Part shown: positions 1-4,869 of the stretch, in pieces
Position numbering within the stretch: the stretch's first letter is position 1
Layout of the letters: each line of letters opens with the position of its first letter
DNA from: an uncultured bacterium
GTDB lineage: Bacteria > Actinomycetota > Actinomycetes > S36-B12
Direction: 5' to 3'
Length of the DNA: 5,768 nt
Assembly: GCA_903940375.1 (NCBI GenBank)
Contig: CAJAKT010000526.1
Span: forward strand, 1-5,768
Translations under genes and position numbers: made by a program
Notes under the pieces: generated by a model
What the model saw: only the letters and a program-made list of their open reading frames with translations
The model's database searches: none
Told to the model about the DNA's origin: nothing

Positions 1-134
1 ACCACGTCGCGATGTACATCGGCAGCGGCAAGATGGTCAGCGCGTCCAATCCGAGTGATGGCGTCGAGGTCATCGACTACAAGGGGCCTTGGTACGGCGA
101 GCGCTACAGCGGCGCCGGCCGCGTCATCGGCTGA
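1..134 (+). CDS. NlpC/P60 family peptidoglycan hydrolase, C-terminal fragment
   Basis: The reading frame is open from the left edge (first full codon at base 3) to TGA at 132-134 and gives 44 residues starting HVAMYIGSGKMVSASNPSDG. The block H-V-A-M-Y-I-G-x-G-x-M-V-x-A is the last conserved part of NlpC/P60 cysteine peptidases. The first visible His matches the catalytic His of the Cys-His dyad; the Cys lies off the left edge. Family members are usually secreted and cut stem-peptide bonds of peptidoglycan, often between D-Glu and the diamino acid, during cell separation or wall turnover. The tail (YKGPWYGERYSGAGRVIG) matches the usual end of the domain, with a Tyr/Trp-rich strand before the stop, so the protein ends with its catalytic domain. 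The N-terminal domains and signal peptide cannot be seen, so the subfamily is open. Confidence 0.85.
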   Translation, partial: HVAMYIGSGKMVSASNPSDGVEVIDYKGPWYGERYSGAGRVIG

Positions 135-150
135 TCCCCACTGATCCCCT
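131..150. repeat. 10-bp tandem repeat across the NlpC/P60 stop
   Basis: Two adjacent copies, CTGATCCCCA and CTGATCCCCT, match at 9 of 10 bases and span the stop codon of the upstream gene. They also place a second TGA (142-144) in the frame of the next gene, which rules out any longer start for it. The second copy runs into the 8-bp palindrome CCCTAGGG (147-154). This is probably a small slippage duplication; no function is evident. Confidence 0.5.
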
Positions 151-165
151 AGGGCTGGCGCTGCC

Positions 166-1041
166 GTGACGTCCGTGGTCCTGATCGCCTACGTCGTGGG
201 GGCGATCCTCGGCCGGGTCGCAGCGGGCCGCTCGGGATTCGGGCGGGTGTGGCCATCCATCGTCCGCGCCCAGGTGCTGATCGCGGCGATCCTGCTGTCC
301 ATCACGTCGGTCTGGCGGATCAACAGCATCGACAGCGTGCTGTGGCCGCTATTGATGGTCCTGTCCATTGGCCTCATGTCGGTGATCGCGTATCTCACGT
401 GGCACGGCCCGAACCGCGCTGCGCGCACCTCGTTGCAGACCTGGGCGGCCAATGCCAACACCGCCTTCTTCGTCATCCCGGTAGGTACGGCATTCGGCGG
501 TGCCACGGGCGCCGCCGCAGCGGTGCTGATGGATCGCATGGCGGTGCCCCTGTACTCGTGGTGGATCCACCTGCTGAGGCGAGGAGCACCGACCCCGCAG
601 CAGACCCGGACCAGCTTCGTCGACCAGGCACCGCTGATCGCGGTCGGCCTCGGCCTGCTCCTCCATCTGACCGGACCGGCGCCCGAGTGGACAGCCACCA
701 TCACGCTGATTGCTGCCCCCGTCCTCGCGGCGAGTGGCGCGGCCATCTTCGTGGGATCGGTACTGCACCCCACCCAGCGGATCGATCCGCGTCCGGGGGT
801 GCGTCGGTGGCTTGCTCTCGTGGGCGTTCGCATGGCTCTGTTCATCCCGATCGCCGTCTTCGCGCCGACGACGGATCTTCGAGTCGTCGCCGTGCTCTGC
901 GCCCTGTCCATCCCGGCGTTCGCGGCGCCGCAGATGTCGACGGTGTACGGCTACGCCGATCCCGTGGTGGCCGCCGGCAGCAGGTATGGCTGGATCATCG
1001 GGGGAGTTGGTCTCGTGACCGCAGTTCTCGTCACGCGGTGA
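166..1041 (+). CDS. AEC-like (auxin efflux carrier family) membrane transport protein
   Basis: This 291-residue protein is very hydrophobic, with about eight or nine membrane segments, roughly at residues 2-20, 35-47, 57-77, 97-120, 152-170, 178-200, 217-233, 238-256 and 274-290. The segment N-A-N-T-A-F-F-V-I-P-V-G-T-A-F-G-G (96-112) resembles the crossover helix of AEC carriers, with its Asn, Pro and Gly-rich pattern. The stretch around 247-272 (SIPAFAAPQMSTVYGYADPVVAAG) fits the second-half repeat of that fold. AEC proteins are usually about 300-320 residues with ten segments and export organic anions; the substrate here is unknown. GTG at 166 is the first possible start, because the frame has a stop at 142-144. 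A weak AGGG lies at 151-154. The family call rests on motif resemblance only; another polytopic membrane family is possible. Confidence 0.6.
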   Translation: MTSVVLIAYVVGAILGRVAAGRSGFGRVWPSIVRAQVLIAAILLSITSVWRINSIDSVLWPLLMVLSIGLMSVIAYLTWHGPNRAARTSLQTWAANANTAFFVIPVGTAFGGATGAAAAVLMDRMAVPLYSWWIHLLRRGAPTPQQTRTSFVDQAPLIAVGLGLLLHLTGPAPEWTATITLIAAPVLAASGAAIFVGSVLHPTQRIDPRPGVRRWLALVGVRMALFIPIAVFAPTTDLRVVAVLCALSIPAFAAPQMSTVYGYADPVVAAGSRYGWIIGGVGLVTAVLVTR

Positions 1042-1052
1042 TGGGAAGGGCT

Positions 1053-1064
1053 TAGCCTGCTGTC
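1053..1064 (+). promoter_or_regulatory. Probable leaderless promoter -10 element for the SnoaL/LURP-one pair
   Basis: TAGCCT at 1053-1058 fits the actinobacterial TAnnnT -10 pattern. It ends six bases before the A of the ATG at 1065, so transcription would begin at the start codon and give a leaderless mRNA, which is common in actinobacteria. The only purine-rich stretch nearby (GGGAAGGG, 1043-1050) lies about 14 bases before the ATG, too far for a normal Shine-Dalgarno. No clear -35 is seen, and the element begins just after the stop of the preceding gene. Confidence 0.5.
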
Positions 1065-1457
1065 ATGACGCATCCCTTCCGCGCGGCCGTGGAGTCACGC
1101 GACATGACCGCGATGTCGGCGCTGCTCGCGCCCGACGTCGTCTTCAACAGCCCGGTGGCCTTCCAGCCGTTCCACGGGCGTGCGGCCGTGACGCAGGTGC
1201 TCGCCGAGGTGATGCAGGTCTTCGGCGACTTCACCTACGTGGACGAGCTGGCGGGTGAGGGGACGCATGCCCTCATATTCATGGCAACAGTCGCGGGTCG
1301 ACAGGTGCAGGGCCTCGACCACCTGCGCTTCGACGACACCGGATTGATCAGCGAGTTCACCGTGATGGTCCGGCCGCTGTCGGGACTGATTGCGCTAGCC
1401 GAGGCGATGGCCCCGCGCGTGGCTCATATCGACAAGAGTGAGGGGCAGGCAAGCTGA
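1065..1457 (+). CDS. SnoaL-like / NTF2-fold family protein
   Basis: This 130-residue protein has the length and order of the single-domain SnoaL-like/NTF2 alpha+beta barrel family. An N-terminal helix (THPFRAAVESRDMTAMSALLAPDVVFNSPV, 2-31) carries the typical L-L-A-P-D-V-V-F signature. The F-H-G-R-A-A-V block (36-42) is the conserved region before the next helix. Strands follow at about 67-77 (THALIFMATVA), 79-89 (QVQGLDHLRFD) and 93-103 (LISEFTVMVRP). Members include polyketide cyclases, isomerases and many small-ligand binders, so the fold does not give the reaction. No signal peptide or membrane segment is present, so it should be cytoplasmic. Its stop overlaps the next start by one base (TGATG), which suggests translational coupling with the LURP-one-related gene. 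The ATG at 1065 fits both the domain start and the leaderless promoter. Confidence 0.85.
   Translation: MTHPFRAAVESRDMTAMSALLAPDVVFNSPVAFQPFHGRAAVTQVLAEVMQVFGDFTYVDELAGEGTHALIFMATVAGRQVQGLDHLRFDDTGLISEFTVMVRPLSGLIALAEAMAPRVAHIDKSEGQAS
1441..1449 (+). promoter_or_regulatory. Shine-Dalgarno for the LURP-one-related gene
   Basis: AGGGGCAGG lies inside the end of the SnoaL-like gene and ends seven bases before ATG 1457. It supports that start, even though the start overlaps the upstream stop codon by one base. Confidence 0.55.
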
Positions 1458-1972
1458 TGGGACTCTTCGGACGAGACAAGGACGACAAGGGCGACGAGCC
1501 GCGTCGGTTCCAGATGCGCGAGCAGCTGATGTCGATCGGTGACGACTACTGGATCGAGGATGAGTCCGGCGATCGCGCGTTCAGGGTCGACGGTAAAGCG
1601 ATGCACCTCCGCGACACGTTCATCCTCGAGGACGCGAACGGTCGCGAGGTCGCGAAGATCCAGGAACGCAAGATGACCCTGCGCGGAAAGATGGAGATCG
1701 AACGCGCCACCGGAAACGCGACCGTGCACAAGGCGCTGGTCGGCCTGCGCGACCGGTTCAAGATCGATGTCGAGGGATCGAGTGAGCTGACGGCTCATGG
1801 CAACATCGTCGACCACGAGTACGAGATCGAGCGTGACGGCGACCGAATCGCGAAGGTGTCGAAGAAGTGGTTCCGGGCGCGCGAGACCTACGGCATCGAG
1901 ATCAACCAGGGCGAGGACGTGAGCCTCATGCTGGCCATCGCCGTCTGCCTGGATGCGATGTCCCGCGGGTAG
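1457..1972 (+). CDS. LURP-one-related (LOR, DUF567) family protein
   Basis: The 171-residue protein follows the LOR/Tubby-like pattern through its length: M-R-E-Q-L-M-S-I-G-D-D-Y-W-I-E-D (20-35), R-A-F-R-V-D-G-K-A (40-48), L-R-D-T-F-I-L-E-D (51-59), an I-Q-E-R-K segment (68-72), G-N-I-V-D-H-E-Y-E-I (115-124) and V-S-K-K-W-F-R-A-R-E-T-Y-G-I-E-I (134-149). The family forms a small beta-barrel around a central helix, related to Tubby and to phospholipid scramblases. In plants some members are linked to defence; the bacterial role is not known. The C-terminal segment 155-168 (VSLMLAIAVCLDAM) is the hydrophobic helix that fills the barrel and should not be read as a membrane anchor. A short charged head (GRDKDDKGDEPRR, 5-17) precedes the domain. 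It is probably cytoplasmic and made together with the SnoaL-like protein. Confidence 0.9.
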   Translation: MGLFGRDKDDKGDEPRRFQMREQLMSIGDDYWIEDESGDRAFRVDGKAMHLRDTFILEDANGREVAKIQERKMTLRGKMEIERATGNATVHKALVGLRDRFKIDVEGSSELTAHGNIVDHEYEIERDGDRIAKVSKKWFRARETYGIEINQGEDVSLMLAIAVCLDAMSRG

Positions 1973-1992
1973 GCACCGCACGGGTGCCCTAC
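1969..1992 (+). terminator. Hairpin overlapping the LURP-one stop codon
   Basis: GGCACC (1972-1977) and GGTGCC (1983-1988) form a perfect 6-bp stem around the 5-base loop GCACG. Three more pairs (GTA 1969-1971 with TAC 1990-1992) extend it past a single bulged C at 1989. The stem includes the TAG stop. No T-run follows, so it is not a classic intrinsic terminator. GC-rich hairpins without T-runs are often proposed to end transcripts in actinobacteria, and it could also protect the 3' end of the mRNA. Confidence 0.45.
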
Positions 1993-1994
1993 GG

Positions 1995-2028
1995 TCAGTA
2001 CACAGCACTGCTCAGTACGCAGCACTGC
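1995..2028. repeat. Two 17-bp tandem repeats before the hydrolase gene
   Basis: TCAGTACACAGCACTGC (1995-2011) is followed without a gap by TCAGTACGCAGCACTGC (2012-2028), with 16 of 17 bases identical. Each unit holds an imperfect dyad, CAGTAC then a 3-base spacer then GCACTG, with 5 of 6 positions symmetric. The second copy ends directly before the Shine-Dalgarno. Tandem dyads here could be an operator or an mRNA structure controlling the hydrolase gene. No regulator is identified. Confidence 0.6.
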
Positions 2029-2036
2029 GAGGAAGG
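2029..2036 (+). promoter_or_regulatory. Shine-Dalgarno for the alpha/beta-hydrolase gene
   Basis: GAGGAAGG is a strong Shine-Dalgarno, 11 bases before the ATG at 2048. The spacing is slightly long, but the site fixes this start. It abuts the downstream 17-bp repeat, so anything bound to or folded in the repeat would also affect ribosome access. Confidence 0.6.
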
Positions 2037-2047
2037 CAGGAACGAGC

Positions 2048-4099
2048 ATGGGAACAATCCTGGGAATCGGCGAGGAACGTCGGCAGCGCATCTATTCCGG
2101 TGGTCTGGATGTCTCCTCGCGAACCGGGTTCCTGCTGGGCGCCTTCTATACGGGCCTGTCGTACCAGCCGAATCTGCTCTCCCGCGGAACGCGCGACCAG
2201 GCCATCATCAGCGGCGTCGCAGCATCGGTCGGCTATGGCTGGGGCGCGACGGCCCACTCATTCCTCCGGTCAACGGCCGACCGCATCCCGGCATCGCAGG
2301 GCTCGCGCACGGGCCGCATCGCTTCAGGCATGGCCGTCGATGCGGTCGCTGCGGCAGTCGGCTTCGCCGTTACCCGAGCCATTCCCCCGCACGAGCATGA
2401 GTCATCGAAGCGTGCCCTGGTGCGCCTCGTGGGCGTCGGCCTATGCGCCGCCGGCACCGCGGGCCTGGGTGCCGACGGCCTGGACTCGATGCGCGGCCGC
2501 CCCGGCTTCCGCGCGCTCTCGCTGCTGAGCGCGGCGGGTGCCGTCGCGGCGGGCTACGCCCTCACCCGGCCGGGGACCGCAACACGCGGGTCACTGGCGC
2601 CGGGCCAGGAAGTCGCGCACGAGAACGTCGTGCGTGAGGTCTCCATACCGAAGGCCCTGGCATCGAGTGCTGCCGTCACCGCAGCGCTGATGGGCGTGGC
2701 ACGCGGCGAGACCCTGCTCAGTGGCGCGGTTGCCCGTGGCGCTGCTCGTGTACTCGGTGGCGAGCCGTCCGATCACCGTGCGATCGGCCGCCTCGGCGCG
2801 ACAGGAGCACTCGCCGGTCTCGGCTGGGGCGCCGTTACGGCGGCCAACATGGTCCTGACGAAGGCGGGTGTCGGCGCCGACCTCGCGCACGCGCAGCCGC
2901 CGGATCTGGCGGAGGTCACGGGTGGTCCGGGGTCGCTGATTCCGTGGGAGGACCAGACGCGCGAGTCACGCCGATGGCTGTCCATGGTCCTGCGGAAGGA
3001 CACGATCTCTGAGGTTGTCGGCGAGCCAGCCCAGCAGCCGATCCGGGTCTACTCCTCACTCGAGTGCGCCGAGACGCCGGAGCAGCGAGCCGATCTGCTG
3101 CTTGCCGAAATCGATCGCACGCATGCTCTCGAGCGTTCGGTCTTCGCACTGTTCTCACCGACCGGTTCGGGATACGTGAACTACGTCGCCTCGGAGACGC
3201 TCGAGTACCTGACGCGAGGCGACTGCGCATCCGCCTGCATCCAGTACTCGGTGCTGCCGTCTGCGCTGTCCCTGACGAAGGTCGGCTACGCGACGCATCA
3301 GACCCGGCTGCTGGTGAACGGGATCGTCGAGCGGCTGATGGCGATGCCAGCCGGCAAGCGACCGCAGTTCTACCTCTTCGGCGAGAGTCTCGGCTCGCAG
3401 GTGAGCGAGGAGATGTTCCGCGGGCAGGGCACGTCCGGACCGAACGGGATCGGCCTCGACGCGGCTCTGTGGATCGGAACGCCGGCGGCCACGGTGTTCC
3501 GCGATGAGCTGTGGGGAACGCGCACGGTGACGGAGGCCCCTGAGCCCGGTCCCGGCGCGTTCTACCTCCCGCGTGCCATCCGAGACTGGAAGGCGACGTC
3601 GAAGGACCGCCTGGCGGATGTGCGCTTCCTGCTGTTGCAGAACGGCGACGATCCGGTGCCGAAGTTCGGTGCACCGCTGGCGTGGAAGCGGCCCGCCTGG
3701 CTCGGCCCGACGAGCACCCGCCCGCCGGGCTCGCCGCTGCATACGCGGTGGCTGCCCGTCGTCTCCTTCGTCACGACGTTCATCGATCTGCAGAACGCTC
3801 TCGTCCCCACTCCGGGCATCTTCCAGGAAGGTGGCCACGACTACCGGCGCGAGATTCCCGAGGCGGTGCGGACGACATTCCGGCTCGACATCGGCGACGA
3901 CCAGATGGCACGCGTCCAGGAGGCACTGCGCCAGCGGGAGCTCGTGTGGGAGGTGCGTCGCCGCTGGGCAAAGGCCGAAGCGGAGCCGACGCCCAAGCGC
4001 GCCGAGGCTGAGGCCAAGGTCCAGGAGAACGTCGCGACGTGGACCGGACGCGACACCGACCGTTCGGATATCGAAGCGTTGGTCAACTCGACGCTCTGA
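2048..4099 (+). CDS. Membrane-anchored alpha/beta-hydrolase (DUF2319 / Abhydrolase_9 type)
   Basis: The 683-residue protein has two parts. Residues about 25-275 are hydrophobic and Ala/Gly-rich, with about six likely membrane segments (near 27-40, 92-110, 124-142, 156-173, 203-218 and 247-270), as in the N-terminal membrane domain found with this family. Residues about 325-605 form the hydrolase domain. It has I-R-V-Y-S-S-L-E-C-A-E-T (332-343), P-T-G-S-G-Y-V (371-377), the nucleophile elbow G-E-S-L-G (445-449, Ser447 encoded by AGT), a probable acid in N-G-D-D-P-V-P-K-F (532-540) and the probable catalytic His597 in G-G-H-D-Y-R. A complete Ser-Asp-His triad is therefore visible. The family is predicted to hydrolyse esters or lipids at the membrane; the substrate is unknown. 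The last 65 residues or so form a charged Glu/Lys/Arg-rich helical tail (620-665). It has its own Shine-Dalgarno and repeat-bearing leader, so it may be expressed separately from the pair before it. Confidence 0.9.
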   Translation: MGTILGIGEERRQRIYSGGLDVSSRTGFLLGAFYTGLSYQPNLLSRGTRDQAIISGVAASVGYGWGATAHSFLRSTADRIPASQGSRTGRIASGMAVDAVAAAVGFAVTRAIPPHEHESSKRALVRLVGVGLCAAGTAGLGADGLDSMRGRPGFRALSLLSAAGAVAAGYALTRPGTATRGSLAPGQEVAHENVVREVSIPKALASSAAVTAALMGVARGETLLSGAVARGAARVLGGEPSDHRAIGRLGATGALAGLGWGAVTAANMVLTKAGVGADLAHAQPPDLAEVTGGPGSLIPWEDQTRESRRWLSMVLRKDTISEVVGEPAQQPIRVYSSLECAETPEQRADLLLAEIDRTHALERSVFALFSPTGSGYVNYVASETLEYLTRGDCASACIQYSVLPSALSLTKVGYATHQTRLLVNGIVERLMAMPAGKRPQFYLFGESLGSQVSEEMFRGQGTSGPNGIGLDAALWIGTPAATVFRDELWGTRTVTEAPEPGPGAFYLPRAIRDWKATSKDRLADVRFLLLQNGDDPVPKFGAPLAWKRPAWLGPTSTRPPGSPLHTRWLPVVSFVTTFIDLQNALVPTPGIFQEGGHDYRREIPEAVRTTFRLDIGDDQMARVQEALRQRELVWEVRRRWAKAEAEPTPKRAEAEAKVQENVATWTGRDTDRSDIEALVNSTL

Positions 4100-4211
4100 T
4101 CGGGCGCTCGCGCGGAGGGCAATCTTCGAGCGGGATTAAGTCTGGGTAAGGGCTGTCGTCCCAAGGGCTTTTCGCCTGTCCTATCGTCGTGATCGTGGCC
4201 ATCATCGAGGC
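4100..4211 (+). other. Intergenic leader before the CAP gene
   Basis: This gap of 112 bases holds no gene. A possible -10, TATCGT (4182-4187), would start transcription near 4194, but no convincing -35 lies 16-18 bases upstream. The 8-base sequence AAGGGCTG at 4149-4156 is echoed as AAGGGCTT at 4163-4170. GAGG at 4207-4210 is only one base from the ATG, too close for a normal Shine-Dalgarno, so translation may start weakly or without one. No clear terminator of the hydrolase gene was found; stems are 5 bp or less. Confidence 0.3.
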
Positions 4212-4727
4212 ATGCCCTATCCGTCGAACGTGCGCCCGAGAGTCCTTCTCCGCGGCGTGCTGGTTGCCGTCGCTGCCCTCCTGCTCGTTGCCCTGATCCC
4301 AGCGAATGCCCAGGCCGCAGATCTCGCGCCCGGTTGGCGGCAAGAGATGCTGCAGAGCGTCAACGCGATCCGCGCTGCTGTCGGCGTACCGGCCGTACGG
4401 CCGTGCGGCGCTCTCCGGCGGTCGGCGCAGCAGTACGCGATGGTGATGGCATCCACCAATGCGTACGGCCATGTCGGGCAGGACGGCAGTGAACCGTGGA
4501 ACCGCATGACGCGGCAGGGCTACACGTGGCGGGTGGCTGCAGAGAACATCGCCGGCGGGCAACGGTCAGTCGCGGAGGTCGTTGAGGACTGGGTGGCGTC
4601 GCCCGATCACTACGCGAACCTCATCAACCCGTCACTCCGCCATGTTGGCTTCGGGTACTCATCCGATCCGGCGAGTACGTACGGCACCTACTGGGTGCAG
4701 AACTTCGGCAGCGGTCACGGCTGCTGA
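4212..4727 (+). CDS. Secreted CAP-domain (SCP/PR1-like) protein
   Basis: The 171-residue precursor begins with a Sec signal peptide: basic head (MPYPSNVRPRVLLRG), hydrophobic core (16-30) and the cleavage motif A-N-A-Q-A before ADL, so cleavage is likely after residue 35. The mature part is one CAP domain. It has an N-terminal helix (MLQSVNAIRAAVGVPAVRPC, 46-65), the site residues His87 in Y-G-H-V-G-Q-D-G, Glu111 in A-E-N-I-A-G-G and His133 in S-P-D-H-Y-A-N-L-I, and the final strand Y-W-V-Q-N-F-G (160-166). Bacterial CAP proteins are small extracellular proteins whose activity is mostly unknown; proposals include metal-dependent or lipid-binding roles. Cys65 and the last residue Cys171 are the only cysteines in the mature protein and probably form a disulfide. 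ATG 4212 is chosen because it gives a complete signal peptide; the GTG codons at 4189 and 4195 are out of frame. Confidence 0.92.
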   Translation: MPYPSNVRPRVLLRGVLVAVAALLLVALIPANAQAADLAPGWRQEMLQSVNAIRAAVGVPAVRPCGALRRSAQQYAMVMASTNAYGHVGQDGSEPWNRMTRQGYTWRVAAENIAGGQRSVAEVVEDWVASPDHYANLINPSLRHVGFGYSSDPASTYGTYWVQNFGSGHGC

Positions 4728-4777
4728 CGGCGCGCCACAGGCGGAGGCTCCTTGAACGAACGGGGGCCCTGTCTCGG

Positions 4778-4838
4778 GCGGGGCGTGGGCGCGCTGGACG
4801 CCGAACTCGACGGCTGACGCCAAACCGCCACCCCCCGC
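4778..4838. terminator. GC-rich inverted repeat between convergent genes
   Basis: GCGGGGCGTGG (4778-4788) pairs with CCACCCCCCGC (4828-4838) at 10 of 11 positions, enclosing 39 bases. Inside the loop is a smaller stem, GCCG (4800-4803) with CGGC (4811-4814). The structure lies between the stop of the CAP gene and the stop of the minus-strand DUF1566 gene. That position and its symmetry suit a terminator working on both strands. There is no T-run on either side, and short GC-rich stems arise readily by chance in such DNA. Confidence 0.3.
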
Positions 4839-4869
4839 TGGAAGGCTACGCAGGTAGTCGGACCCCTCG

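Noticed and set aside
189..911. Minus-strand open frame of 240 codons opposite the AEC-like gene
   Set aside because: The product is rich in Arg, Thr and Ala with no domain pattern, while the plus-strand frame gives a well-formed polytopic membrane protein.
2916..3674. Minus-strand open frame of 252 codons inside the hydrolase gene
   Set aside because: The Arg/Ser/Pro-rich product is an antisense shadow; the plus frame carries the complete catalytic triad.
4144..4149. GGGTAA as a sigma-B/F type -10 element before the CAP gene
   Set aside because: No GTTT-like -35 was found 12-16 bases upstream.
4390..4403. 14-bp palindrome CGGCCGTACGGCCG in the CAP gene
   Set aside because: It is built only of GC-rich CGGCCG units, likely by chance in DNA of this composition, and lies in a well-conserved coding region.
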